Positions 17,690 to 26,171 of a stretch of DNA of 64,000 nucleotides are shown piece by piece. A program made the position numbers and the translations under genes. Each line of letters starts with the position of its first letter. The stretch's first letter is position 1. The stretch is from an uncultured Oscillospiraceae bacterium (GTDB lineage Bacteria > Bacillota > Clostridia > Oscillospirales > Oscillospiraceae), in the NCBI GenBank assembly GCA_902478785.1, contig CABSMJ010000001.1:1-64000 (forward strand). Direction: 5' to 3'. The notes below the pieces were generated by a model, which worked only from the letters and a program-made list of their open reading frames with translations, was not told the DNA's origin and ran no database searches.

Positions 17690-18211
17690 ATGATGATTCG
17701 ACCTGCCACTCAAGCCGATCTCCCCGCCGTGGCCGCCCTCTATGAGGCCATCTTCGACCGGGAGGACCAGGGCCCCGTCTACACCAACTGGCAAAGAGGT
17801 ACCTACCCCACCATCGACACCGCTCGGGCGGCGCTGGAGGCCGGGAGCCTCCATGTAGGGGAGGAAAACGGCGTCCTCTGGGGCGTGGTGACCCTCAACG
17901 GGGAGCAGCTGCCGGAGTATGACGCCATTCCCTGGACCATCCCGGCGGACCGGGAGCAGGTGGGCGTCATCCACACTCTGTGCATCCATCCCAATGCCGC
18001 CGGCCAGGGCCGGGGCCGGCAGATGGTGGACTACTGTGCCGCCACCGCCCGGAGCCAGGGCAAGACGGTTTTGCGGCTGGACACCTGGGAGGGGAACCTG
18101 CCCGCCAACGGCCTCTATACCGCCCTGGGCTTCCACCGGGCCGGGGCCACGGAGTTCTTTTTCCAGGGCTTCATCCATGAGGTCCTCAACTGCTACGAAA
18201 AGGCGCTGTAA
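17690..18211 (+). CDS. GNAT-family N-acetyltransferase
   Basis: A 173-residue single GNAT domain: opening MIRPATQADLPAVAALYEAI, the acetyl-CoA pyrophosphate loop at HTLCIHPNAAGQGRGRQM (Q/RxxGxG/A pattern), and the closing LYTALGFHRAG. The substrate is not predictable from sequence. GAAGGAGG precedes the ATG at 17690. It follows the ftsH terminator by about 20 bp, so its transcription may depend on readthrough or a promoter I cannot see. Confidence 0.85.
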   Translation: MMIRPATQADLPAVAALYEAIFDREDQGPVYTNWQRGTYPTIDTARAALEAGSLHVGEENGVLWGVVTLNGEQLPEYDAIPWTIPADREQVGVIHTLCIHPNAAGQGRGRQMVDYCAATARSQGKTVLRLDTWEGNLPANGLYTALGFHRAGATEFFFQGFIHEVLNCYEKAL

Positions 18212-18342
18212 TAAACCCCTTGTGCCCCAAGGGATACAGGGCTCTGCTAACCACTGGTTGACAAAAAGAAAGCCGTGGGTTGGTGGCCTTTTTCCCCCTT
18301 TGGAGCTATGCTTTTCCTATCTCAAGCAAGGAGGTAGCGCCT

Positions 18343-19638
18343 ATGACCATCGGTCAGCGCATCGCGCAAAAACGCCGGGAGCTGTCCCTCTCCCAGGAGG
18401 CCCTGGGGGCGGAGCTGGGAGTCTCCCGCCAGGCGATCTATAAGTGGGAGTCCGACGCCGCGGTACCGGAGATCGACAAGCTCATCGCCCTGAGCCGCCG
18501 CTTCGGCGTGTCCGTTGGGTGGCTGTTGGGGGTGGAGGAACCGCCCCGGGCCGATGATGCGGATGCGGAGTCCGCCCCGGAGGCAGGTGAACTGACGGAG
18601 GACCAGCTGAAAATGGTGGAGGAGATCGTGGGACGGTATACCGCCGCCCTGCCGGAAGCAAAAAAGTCTCCCTGGGACAAGTGGTCCGTTCGGATTCTCT
18701 TTGCCATCTGCGGCCTGATGGTCGGCTGCCTGGTGGGCATCAGCCATGATGTCAGGGAATTCGGCGGCCAGTACGGCCAGCTGCAAAGCGACATTACCCG
18801 GGTGGAGAGCACCGTCAACAGCCAGATCGGCTCCATTTCCTCTCAGGTGGAGTCCATCCTCAAGTCCCAGAACGAGCTCACCGCCGACTACGGCACGGAG
18901 CTGCTCTCCGGCGATCTTGGGAAAAATCAGGTGACCTTCTCCCTTCGGGCGGTACCCCGGACCTATACCCAGGGCATGACCGCCTCCTTCTTGGCCGACT
19001 GCGGCGACGGCTCGCCGGTCAGCGTTCCGGGCCAGCTGGGCGACGATGGGGCCTTCACCGCCTCCCTCACCTGTCCCCTGACGGACAGCATGGATCTGAG
19101 CGTGGTGTTCACCCTCCCTGACGGCACCCGCCAGACCCAGCTGCTGGACCAGTACTACGGCCTTTACAGTGCCACCCTCCCCGTGGTAGAGCTGATGAGC
19201 TATGAGACCGGGGCACTGCTGGGCCGGAAAGCTGAAAAGGACGGACGGGTAGAGCTGCCGGAGGTCTATGTGGACGCCTCTCCCGGAATGCCCTATGCGG
19301 ACAGCAAGGAGCCCCTGGGCCAGGCCCAGGTCCAGAGTGTCCGGGTGGGCCTTTTCCTGGACAAGGCCCTGGTAACCTGGCTCACGCCCTGCGATGCCCC
19401 GGCCGGGATGATTCAGGGCGACATTGAGGACCACGCCTTCTTCCACCTGCCCCAGGGCGTCTCCGTCACCCTGGCGGAGAGTACGCAGGAGCTGTGCTTT
19501 GCCGCTGTGGTCACGGATGAATACGGCCGGGAGGCAGTGTACAACGACATCCCCTATATACTGGAAAACGGAGAGCTGACCTGGCCCTCCAGCTCGTCCA
19601 GCGACACAGATCCTGCCCACTGGAAATATGACGCCTGA
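18343..19638 (+). CDS. membrane-anchored XRE-type HTH protein (paralogue A)
   Basis: A 431-residue protein. Residues 1-65 are a Cro/C1 HTH domain (SQEALGAELGVSRQAIYKWE, IALSRRFGVSVGWLLG). An acidic linker follows, then one membrane helix (about 110-130: ILFAICGLMVGCLVGIS), a short coiled coil (QLQSDITRVESTVNSQIGSIS) and a large beta-rich extracytoplasmic domain (about 180-431) with repeated strands such as GMTASFLADCGDGS. A DNA-binding head with an outside domain suggests one-step signal transduction. A protein with the same plan is at 37839-39059. Start chosen for AAGGAGG upstream. Ligand and targets unknown. Confidence 0.75.
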   Translation: MTIGQRIAQKRRELSLSQEALGAELGVSRQAIYKWESDAAVPEIDKLIALSRRFGVSVGWLLGVEEPPRADDADAESAPEAGELTEDQLKMVEEIVGRYTAALPEAKKSPWDKWSVRILFAICGLMVGCLVGISHDVREFGGQYGQLQSDITRVESTVNSQIGSISSQVESILKSQNELTADYGTELLSGDLGKNQVTFSLRAVPRTYTQGMTASFLADCGDGSPVSVPGQLGDDGAFTASLTCPLTDSMDLSVVFTLPDGTRQTQLLDQYYGLYSATLPVVELMSYETGALLGRKAEKDGRVELPEVYVDASPGMPYADSKEPLGQAQVQSVRVGLFLDKALVTWLTPCDAPAGMIQGDIEDHAFFHLPQGVSVTLAESTQELCFAAVVTDEYGREAVYNDIPYILENGELTWPSSSSSDTDPAHWKYDA

Positions 19639-19655
19639 ACGGCCCAAAAAGACGC

Positions 19656-19691
19656 AAAAAAGCGCACCGGCAGCTGCCGGTGCGCTTTTTT
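19656..19691. terminator. bidirectional terminator
   Basis: A perfect 18-bp inverted repeat (AAAAAAGCGCACCGGCAG and complement) between the plus-strand HTH gene and the minus-strand kinase gene; runs of A and T on both sides. The centre of the palindrome forms the loop. Confidence 0.85.
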
Positions 19692-19699
19692 TATTTCTC

Positions 19700-20536
19700 T
19701 CAATCCCGGTGGAGGGTCCAGAGCAGGGGCTCAAAGTCCACGCCCTCCCGGGCGGGAAGCTTCTCCCGGGCGGTACGCGCCGCGCAGAGGCGGACAAACT
19801 CCGCCGCGTCGGCAGTGGCCTGGGTCAAGGTTCGGCCGTTGACCAGAGCGCCGGTGAGGACGCTGGCGAACACGTCGCCGGTGCCGTGGAACTCCCGGGT
19901 CTCGAAGGTGGTCTGGATGAACTCCGTCTTTCCCGCGGAGGCGTCAAAGCAGGCCGCGCCGATGTTTCCCGGCTCCAGCGACACGCCGGTGAGCACCACC
20001 GACCGCTTTCCCTCCAGGCTCAGCCGCTCCACACAGCTGCGGTAGCCCGCCTCATCCTGACGCAGGTCCTCATAGGGCACGTCCAGCAAAAAGGCCGCCT
20101 CGGTGAGGTTGGGGGTGATGACGTCCGCCTGCTGCGCCATGCGGGCCATGGCGGCGCACATGGCAGGGGTGTAGGTGGCATAGCAGCGGCCGTGGTCCCC
20201 CATCACCGGGTCCACCACCACCAGCGTTCCGGGCCGGCGGAACATGCGGACAAAGTCCTCTGTAATGTCCATCTGCCGCTCAGAGCCCATAAAGCCGCTG
20301 TAAATGGCATCAAAGCGGATGTCCAGACTGGCCCAGTGGTTGGCCACCTTGGGCATCTCGTCGGTCATGTCCAGGAAGGTGTAGCCCTCAAACCCGCCGG
20401 TGTGGGTGGAGAGATAGGCGGTGGGCAGCGGGCAGCACTGGATGCCCATGGCGGAGAGCACCGGGATGGCCACGGTCAAAGAGCAGCGGCCGAAGCCGGA
20501 CATATCGTGAATGGCGGCAACGCGGGGGGTCGGCAT
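19700..20536 (-). CDS. pyridoxamine/pyridoxal kinase (ribokinase family)
   Basis: A 278-residue PfkB/ribokinase-fold enzyme that phosphorylates B6 vitamers for pyridoxal phosphate salvage. Early motif IHDMSGFGRCSLTVAIPVLS, substrate region PTAYLSTHTGG, the strand VVVDPVMGDHG, the ITPNLTEAAFLL segment and the catalytic anion-hole motif FHGTGDVFASVL (GTGD) near residue 225. This matches the clostridial 'pyridoxamine kinase' group rather than ThiD, which is at 57223. Start MPTPRV at 20534-20536 lies behind GAGGAG. It is 92 bp downstream of the tRNA-Leu gene on the same strand. Confidence 0.85.
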   Translation of the reverse strand: MPTPRVAAIHDMSGFGRCSLTVAIPVLSAMGIQCCPLPTAYLSTHTGGFEGYTFLDMTDEMPKVANHWASLDIRFDAIYSGFMGSERQMDITEDFVRMFRRPGTLVVVDPVMGDHGRCYATYTPAMCAAMARMAQQADVITPNLTEAAFLLDVPYEDLRQDEAGYRSCVERLSLEGKRSVVLTGVSLEPGNIGAACFDASAGKTEFIQTTFETREFHGTGDVFASVLTGALVNGRTLTQATADAAEFVRLCAARTAREKLPAREGVDFEPLLWTLHRD

Positions 20537-20627
20537 AGAGGTCATCTCCTCGAATAGAATCAGTAAGGAACCATTTCCCTCTGCAAGAACAGAAAAAGGC
20601 CGGAGCAAAGCATTCCTTGCTCCAGCT

Positions 20628-20710
20628 TGGTGCGGGTAACAGGACTCGAACCTGCACGGTTGCCCACCGGAACCTAAATCCGGCGCGTCTGCCAATTCCG
20701 CCATACCCGC
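20628..20710 (-). tRNA. tRNA-Leu (anticodon TAG)
   Basis: The minus strand from 20710 forms a full cloverleaf: acceptor stem GCGGGTA/TACCCGC, D-arm with GGCGGAATTGGCAGAC, anticodon stem CCGGA/TCCGG with loop TTTAGGT, a long class II variable arm (TGGGCAACCGTG) and T-arm GCAGGTTCGAGTCCTGT. CCA is encoded (20628-20630). The anticodon TAG reads leucine CUA/CUN codons; it is not an amber suppressor, which would need anticodon CTA. Confidence 0.95.
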
Positions 20711-20921
20711 GTCTCCGGCAACACTTTGCCAGGCGCGTCTAAGAACGCGCTTGACGGTATTATATCATGCTTCCCTTCGGGGAACAATAGGAAACTTCCC
20801 CTTTTTCTGTTCCTTCGGTTTGACATTTTCCCCCCTGTCCCGTATGATGTGCATAAGGATTTCAAATTTTTTCTGTCCGGTCTGCTCCGGTCAGTTTTCA
20901 GAAAGGAAAGGATGTGGCCCT

Positions 20922-21764
20922 ATGACCTCTCCCCTGTTTGCCACCAGTCTCAGCTCCCTGGACTGGTCGTCCATTGCCAATACCAAGGTGGGGACCTTCT
21001 CCATCAACAGCATTCTCTCCGCCCTCATCGCCCTGGTGCTGTGCCTGGCGGCCATCAGGCTGATCATGCACCTGCTGGGCAAGCTACTCTCCCGCTCCCA
21101 TCTGGACGAGCGCATCCGCAGATATGTGGCAGGCACCGTCAAGGCCCTCCTCTATGTGGTGACGGTCTTTATCGTGGCGGACAGCCTGGGCGTTCCCATC
21201 ACCTCGCTGGTGGCGCTGCTGTCGGTGTGCGGCCTGGCCATCTCCCTGGCGGTGGAGGATGTGCTGGGCAACGTGGCCGGCGGACTGCTGATCCTGGCCA
21301 CCAAGCCCTTTTCCATCGGGGATTTTGTGGAGGCCTCCGGCGTCACCGGCACGGTGGCGGAGATCGCCCTCCACTGCACCAAGTTGGACACAGTGGACGG
21401 CCGCCGGGTGATTTTGCCCAACAAGGCCCTGTCCGGCAGCCAGCTCATCAACTACTCCGCCCTGGGCCGCCGCCGCATCGAGCACAAGGTCACCGCCTCC
21501 TACGATGCGCCCCTGGATGTGGTGTGCGCAGCGCTGCTGGAGACGGCTGCCGCCACCCCCAACGTCCTCACCGACCCGGCCCCCACCGCACAGGTGGAGA
21601 GCTACGGCGAGAGCTCCATCGAGTACAGCCTGCGCTGTTGGGCAGATACGGAGCACTACTGGGAGGTGTACTACGCCCTGCTCACTGCCATCAAGGGCTC
21701 CTTCGACCGCCACGGCATCGAGATGACCTACAACCACCTCAATGTCCACATCCAGTCTCCCTGA
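20922..21764 (+). CDS. MscS-family mechanosensitive channel
   Basis: A 280-residue membrane protein. Membrane segments lie at about 28-50, 70-90 and 95-125, the last being the pore-lining helix (LLSVCGLAISLAVEDVLGNVAGG). The beta domain follows (FSIGDFVEASGVTGTVAEIALHCTKLDTVDGRRVILPN), matching the MscS signature, and an alpha/beta C-terminal domain ends at VHIQSP. It opens under membrane tension to release solutes after osmotic down-shock. Start MTSPLF at 20922 is the first good start after AAAGGAAAGG. Single gene. Confidence 0.9.
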   Translation: MTSPLFATSLSSLDWSSIANTKVGTFSINSILSALIALVLCLAAIRLIMHLLGKLLSRSHLDERIRRYVAGTVKALLYVVTVFIVADSLGVPITSLVALLSVCGLAISLAVEDVLGNVAGGLLILATKPFSIGDFVEASGVTGTVAEIALHCTKLDTVDGRRVILPNKALSGSQLINYSALGRRRIEHKVTASYDAPLDVVCAALLETAAATPNVLTDPAPTAQVESYGESSIEYSLRCWADTEHYWEVYYALLTAIKGSFDRHGIEMTYNHLNVHIQSP

Positions 21765-21819
21765 CCACAAAAGAAAACATCCGGCCGGCGCCATTATAGG
21801 CGCCGGCCGGATTCTTTTC

Positions 21820-22614
21820 TCAGCCCAAAGCGGTGTCCAGCACCATCATCACCAGAAACCCTGCCAGGGTCCCCAGGGTGCCGGAGTGGGAGTGCTCCCC
21901 CAGGTTGGCCTCGGGGATCAGCTCCTCCACCACCACATAGAGCATGGCACCGGCGGCAAAGCTCAAAAGCCAGGGCATCAGCGGCGCCGCAGCGCCGGCC
22001 ACCAGCACCGCCAGCACGCCGAAGATGGGCTCCACCACACCGGAGGCCGCGCCGTAGAGGAAGGCCCGCCGGGCCGGCAGCCCCTCCCGCCGCAAAGGCA
22101 GGGAGATGGCGGCCCCCTCCGGGAAGTTCTGGATGCCGATGCCCACCGCCAGAGCCAGAGCCGCAGGCCACAGGGCCGCGTCGCCGGTGTGCTGGGCCGA
22201 CCGGGCAAAGGACAGGCCCACCGCCATACCCTCGGGGATGTTGTGCATCGTCACCGCCAAAACCAGCAGTGAGGTCCGCTTCCAGGATGAGGGCCGTCCC
22301 TCCGGCGCTTTTGCGCCCACATGGAGGTGAGGCATGAGCCCATCCAGCACCATCAAAAACGCCACGCCCAGGATCAGGCCGCCTGCTGCGGGCAGGGCGC
22401 CGGGCAACCCCATGGCCTCCGCCTCCTCCATGGCGGGGATCAGCAGACTCCACACCGACGCGGCGATCATCACTCCGGCGGCAAAGCCCAGAAACACCCG
22501 CTGCACGTTTTCCGACATCTCCCGCCGGAAGAAAAATACCAGCGCCGCTCCCAGCGCGGTCATCAAAAAGGTAAAGCCGGTACCTCCGGCTGCCCACAAG
22601 ATCGCTTGTTCCAT
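21820..22614 (-). CDS. ZIP-family metal transporter
   Basis: A 264-residue transporter with eight likely membrane segments. The two ZIP metal-site helices carry HNIPEGMAVGL (about residues 115-125) and NFPEGAAISL (about 155-165), the GufA/ZupT-type signature; the cytoplasmic loop before the first is short with a histidine (LMPHLHVG). It takes up divalent metals, zinc most often, also manganese or iron. A stem (AGGCGCCGGCCG region near 21790-21812) lies after the stop. Probably a single gene. Confidence 0.88.
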   Translation of the reverse strand: MEQAILWAAGGTGFTFLMTALGAALVFFFRREMSENVQRVFLGFAAGVMIAASVWSLLIPAMEEAEAMGLPGALPAAGGLILGVAFLMVLDGLMPHLHVGAKAPEGRPSSWKRTSLLVLAVTMHNIPEGMAVGLSFARSAQHTGDAALWPAALALAVGIGIQNFPEGAAISLPLRREGLPARRAFLYGAASGVVEPIFGVLAVLVAGAAAPLMPWLLSFAAGAMLYVVVEELIPEANLGEHSHSGTLGTLAGFLVMMVLDTALG

Positions 22615-22758
22615 AGCCTTTCCCTCTTTTCCGTCTCCCTTGCATGCAGGGAGTTAGTTTTTCCTAATTTTTGGATAGAAAGAGCGGCCTCCGGCACTGC
22701 CGAAGGCCGCGGGACCATGGTAGCAGGGTTTACATGCCCTGTCAAGGGGGAGCAGGTT

Positions 22759-23787
22759 TTACCAGATGCCCAGCACGTGCTGCAGCGCCAGGCTAACGCC
22801 GGTGATGCCGATCCAGCAGCACAGGCCCAGCACCAGGGGCTTGCCGCCGGTGCGCACCAGCTTGACGATGTCGGTGTTGACGCCGATGGCGGCCATGGCC
22901 AGGACGATGAAGAACTTGCTCAGGGTCTTGAGGGGATCAAACACGGTGGCGGGCACGCCGGAGGCGGTGGCCACAGTGGTGATGACGGAGGCCAGGATGA
23001 AGTAGAGGATGAAGAAGGGGAAGATCTTGCGCAGGTCCACCTTGCCCTCGCCCTGCTCCGCCTTCCGGGTCCGCAGGAAGGCCAGCACCAGCGTGATGGG
23101 GATGATGGCCAGGGTGCGGGTCAGCTTCACGGTGACCGCCTTGTCCAGCGTGGCGCTGCCCAGACCGTAGAGGGAGTCCCAGGTGGAGGCAGCAGCGGTG
23201 ACGGAGGAGGTGTCGTTGATGGCGGTGCCGGCAAAGATGCCGAAGGCCTCACCGGAGGTGGTGCTGAAGCCCAGCGCGGCGCCGAATGCGGGGAACAGCA
23301 CAGCGGCCAGCACGTTGAAGAAGAAGATGACGGAGATGGCCTGGGCCACTTCCTCGTCGTCGGCGTCAATGACCGGCGCGGTGGCGGCGATGGCGGAGCC
23401 GCCGCAGATGGAGGAGCCCACACCCACCAGCGTAGAGATCTTGCTGGGCACCCGCATGGCCTTGTGGAGCACAAAGGCGATGACCAGGGAGGTGGTGATG
23501 GTGGACACGATGATGGGCAGGGACTGCTTTCCGGTCTCCACCACCACGGAAAGGTTCATGCCGAAGCCCAGCAGGATGACGGCATACTGCAGGATCTTCT
23601 TGGAGGTAAAGGTGATGCCCTTGGCAAACCGGCTCTTGTCCTTGAGCACCAGGGCCAGGACCATGCCGATCAAAATGGCGAACACCGGTCCGCCCACCAC
23701 GGGAAATAGCTGGCCCAGAAACCAGGAGGGGATCGCAATGACCAGGGACAGTACCAGTCCCGGCAGCAGCGCTTTGATCTTTTCCAC
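22759..23787 (-). CDS. YeiH-family putative sulfate exporter (UPF0324)
   Basis: A 342-residue membrane protein with about ten segments, of the conserved hypothetical-698 family (YeiH type). Typical stretches: ALLPGLVLSLVIAIPSWFLG, GGPVFAILIGMV, LLGFGMNLSVV, GVGSSICGGSAIAATAP (highly conserved in the family) and FFNVLAAVLFPAFG. Members have been linked to export of sulfite, sulfate or taurine-derived sulfonate products. The start is the GTG at 23785-23787, behind AGAGAGG. Divergent from a LysR-type regulator, the usual partner of this family. Confidence 0.85.
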   Translation of the reverse strand: MEKIKALLPGLVLSLVIAIPSWFLGQLFPVVGGPVFAILIGMVLALVLKDKSRFAKGITFTSKKILQYAVILLGFGMNLSVVVETGKQSLPIIVSTITTSLVIAFVLHKAMRVPSKISTLVGVGSSICGGSAIAATAPVIDADDEEVAQAISVIFFFNVLAAVLFPAFGAALGFSTTSGEAFGIFAGTAINDTSSVTAAASTWDSLYGLGSATLDKAVTVKLTRTLAIIPITLVLAFLRTRKAEQGEGKVDLRKIFPFFILYFILASVITTVATASGVPATVFDPLKTLSKFFIVLAMAAIGVNTDIVKLVRTGGKPLVLGLCCWIGITGVSLALQHVLGIW

Positions 23788-23933
23788 GGAAAAACCTCTC
23801 TCTTTTTCATTTTGCCCCGGGCTCTGCCCGGCGGCAGCAGGGACAGTATACCACATCCTGTAAATAAAATAAAATTAGAACTATTTATTTTTATATAAAA
23901 ATGTATTATGCTTGTAGCAAAGGAGGGAGACCC
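23788..23933. promoter_or_regulatory. AT-rich divergent control region of the exporter and LysR genes
   Basis: 146 bp between divergent starts, including an AT-only stretch at about 23863-23912 in an otherwise GC-rich region. It has the LysR-type shape AAATAAAATAAAA...TATTTATTT around TTAGAAC, a likely T-N11-A-like site. Confidence 0.45.
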
Positions 23934-24842
23934 ATGCTGGACTATCGGATGGATACCTTTCTGGCGGTGTGCGAGTCCATGCACTTCACCCGGGCAGCGG
24001 AGCAGCTGGGGCTGACCCAGCCCGCGGTGAGCCAGCACATCCACGCCCTGGAGGAGCACTACGGCCGCAAGCTCTTCACCTATCAGGGAAAGAAGCTGGC
24101 CCTGACGCCGGCAGGGGAGCTGCTGCGGGACGCCGCCCGCACCATGCGCCACGACGAGAGCTACCTGGCCCAGAAGCTGCGGACTCTGGGAAGCACGCCC
24201 CGGTGCCTGTGCTTCGGGGCCACCTTGACCATCACCGAGTTTTTGCTGCCGGAGTATCTGGCGGCGTACCTGTTGGCCCATCCGGAGCGGGACCTGCGGG
24301 TGATCTCCGCCAACACCCAGGAGCTGCTGACCGGGCTGGACCGGGGCACACTGGACTTCGCCCTGGTGGAGGGGTATTTTCCCCGGCGGGACTACGGGTG
24401 CCTTTTGTGCTCCCAGGAGCCCTATGTGGCCGTGTGCGCCCGGGACGAGCCTCTGCCCGCCTCTCCCTGCCGGCTGGAGGACCTGCTGGACCGGCGGCTG
24501 ATTTTGCGGGAGCCGGGCTCCGGCACCCGCAGCATCCTGGAGAAGTATCTGGATGCCCGGAGCCTTTCCGTGGAGGACTTCCCCCGCCGGACAGAGGTGG
24601 GGAACCTGGGGGCCATCAAGGCCCTGGTGGCCCGGGGCTGCGGCATCACCTTCCTCTACCAGCGGGCCGCCCAGGCGGAGCTGGACGCGGGCACGCTGCG
24701 GTGCATCCCCCTGGCGGACCTGTCCATCACCCACGACTTCAGCTTCATCTGGCGCAGGGACAGCATCTTTGCCTCCGAGTACCGCCAGGTCTTCTCCGAC
24801 CTTCTGGGCCGCTCTCTCCCCGCCGGGGAGGAGACCCCGTAA
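23934..24842 (+). CDS. LysR-family transcription regulator
   Basis: A 302-residue LysR protein. Winged HTH at residues 1-60 (FLAVCESMHFTRAAEQLGLTQPAVSQHIHALEEHYG) and the two-part effector domain from about 90 (CLCFGATLTITEFLLPEYL; GTLDFALVEGYFP; GCGITFLYQRAA). By position it controls the divergent YeiH-type exporter; in other bacteria the neighbour is CysL/YeiE-like and responds to sulfur compounds, but the effector here is not known. Ribosome site AAAGGAGGG. Confidence 0.9.
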   Translation: MLDYRMDTFLAVCESMHFTRAAEQLGLTQPAVSQHIHALEEHYGRKLFTYQGKKLALTPAGELLRDAARTMRHDESYLAQKLRTLGSTPRCLCFGATLTITEFLLPEYLAAYLLAHPERDLRVISANTQELLTGLDRGTLDFALVEGYFPRRDYGCLLCSQEPYVAVCARDEPLPASPCRLEDLLDRRLILREPGSGTRSILEKYLDARSLSVEDFPRRTEVGNLGAIKALVARGCGITFLYQRAAQAELDAGTLRCIPLADLSITHDFSFIWRRDSIFASEYRQVFSDLLGRSLPAGEETP

Positions 24843-24848
24843 CGCAAA

Positions 24849-24877
24849 AAAGCGGACGCCTGAAAGGCGTCCGCTTT
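24849..24877. terminator. bidirectional terminator
   Basis: 12-bp stem AAAGCGGACGCC/GGCGTCCGCTTT with loop TGAAA between the converging lysR and DtxR-type genes, followed by CTTTTTC on the plus strand and TTTGCG on the minus. Confidence 0.85.
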
Positions 24878-24900
24878 CTTTTTCTCTTTGACACGGTCCT

Positions 24901-25266
24901 TTATCCGCCGATGTGGGCCTTGAGCTTCTGGAAGGTGTCGTCGCTGATGTCGTGCTCGATGCGGCAGGCCTCCTCCGCGGCCACCTCCGCCGTCACGCCC
25001 AGGCTCTCCAGCCACGCAGCCAGCAGGCGATGGCGCTCATAGACCCGCTGGGCCAGGGCCAGGCCGCTCTCAGTCAGCTCCAGCCAGCCCTCGCCGTCCA
25101 CGGTGATGTAGTTCTTCTCCCGCAGCAGCTTCATGCCCCGGCTGACGCTGGGCTTGGAAAAGTCCATGTGATGGGCCACATCGATGGAGCGGACCGCGCC
25201 GTTTTGCTCCTTCAGCATCAAGATCGCCTCCAGATAGTCCTCCTCAGACTCGTTTCTCCGGATCAT
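24901..25266 (-). CDS. DtxR/MntR-family metal-dependent regulator
   Basis: A 121-residue repressor of the short, MntR-like kind. N-terminal winged HTH (EEDYLEAILMLKEQNGAVRSIDVA, SKPSVSRGMKLLREK) and the dimer/metal domain with the ligand pattern ...ERHRLLAAWLESLGV (His near 79) and EEACRIEHDISD (Glu, Cys, Glu, His), the classic metal site; no SH3 domain. Manganese or iron is the likely cofactor. Ribosome site AAAGGAGG. Targets may include metal transporters such as the ZIP gene at 21820, but no operator is obvious. Confidence 0.88.
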   Translation of the reverse strand: MIRRNESEEDYLEAILMLKEQNGAVRSIDVAHHMDFSKPSVSRGMKLLREKNYITVDGEGWLELTESGLALAQRVYERHRLLAAWLESLGVTAEVAAEEACRIEHDISDDTFQKLKAHIGG

Positions 25267-25325
25267 CGTCCAGCCTCCTTTCCATGGTCATCCCACCGCT
25301 ATTTTTGCGGATCATTGGGATTTTA

Positions 25326-26171
25326 TCACACTTTTTCCCCATCTTCAAGTGTTCCCTCCCGGCGGTAGACCAGGATACGGAACGCCGCCCGGACCTGCAA
25401 GCCCTCCAGTCCCAGCAGTCGTTCCCGGCCTGCCCGGGGCGTCTTCCAGGCGTAGGGCGTCATCTCAAAGAGGGCCTTCAGGTCCTCCCCCGGCAGGTCC
25501 ATCACCGTCTCCACCGGCACCGTCCGCTCATGGGTAAAGCCGGCGTACTGTGTCTCCTTCTCCTCGTTGCGGTAGGGCCGGTCGTAGAGCACCTGCTTCA
25601 TCTCCCACAGGTGCTCCGCCGCCGGGATCACGTATAAAAACACCCCGCCGGGCCGCAGCACCCGGGCAAACTCCTCCGCCGCCAGGGGGGAGAAGCAGTC
25701 CAGGAGCAGCTCCACGCTCTCCGATGCCAGGGGCAGATGGTAGGAGGAGGCCACGGCAAAGGCCACCGTCTTGTCCCGGCGGGCGGCGGAGCGGAGGATA
25801 AATTTGGAGATGTCCGTCCCCGCCACCTGGGGTGCCTTGCCCGCCTGCTCCAGGGCCTGGCGGATACCGGAGGTATAGTACCCCTCTCCGCAGCCGGCGT
25901 CCAGAACAGTGGGCGAAGAGGAGGTCAGCTCCACCGCCAACTGGCATAATGCGTCCCGCAAAGGGGCATACCAGCCCTTGTCCAGAAAGGCCCGGCGGGC
26001 AGCGGACATGGTCTTGTCGTCCCCCGGCGCCAGGGAGTGCTTGGCCTGGACCGGCAGAAGATTCACATAGCCCTCCCGGGCGATGTCAAAGCTGTGGCCC
26101 GCGCCGCAGCGCAGGGCGCCGCCGGCCCGTTCCAGGGCGCCAGCACACAGCGGACAGCAGAAAAGACTCAC
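25326..26171 (-). CDS. 23S rRNA guanine-N1 methyltransferase RlmA-like
   Basis: A 281-residue protein with an N-terminal zinc finger (CCPLC at about 5-9, then CGAGHSFD at about 23-30) and a class I methyltransferase domain with motif I VLDAGCGEGYYTSGI near residue 95. This layout defines RlmA (G745) and TlrB (G748), which modify 23S rRNA; the TlrB group gives tylosin resistance. Which position is used here cannot be told by eye. Its start (26169-26171) overlaps the stop of the MATE gene (26168), so the two are translationally coupled. Confidence 0.85.
   Translation of the reverse strand: MSLFCCPLCAGALERAGGALRCGAGHSFDIAREGYVNLLPVQAKHSLAPGDDKTMSAARRAFLDKGWYAPLRDALCQLAVELTSSSPTVLDAGCGEGYYTSGIRQALEQAGKAPQVAGTDISKFILRSAARRDKTVAFAVASSYHLPLASESVELLLDCFSPLAAEEFARVLRPGGVFLYVIPAAEHLWEMKQVLYDRPYRNEEKETQYAGFTHERTVPVETVMDLPGEDLKALFEMTPYAWKTPRAGRERLLGLEGLQVRAAFRILVYRREGTLEDGEKV

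Noticed and set aside
20628..20710. tRNA with anticodon TAG as the suppressor needed for the element's TAG codons
   Set aside because: Anticodon TAG pairs with CUA leucine codons. An amber suppressor would carry CTA. I found no tRNA with CTA in the window.
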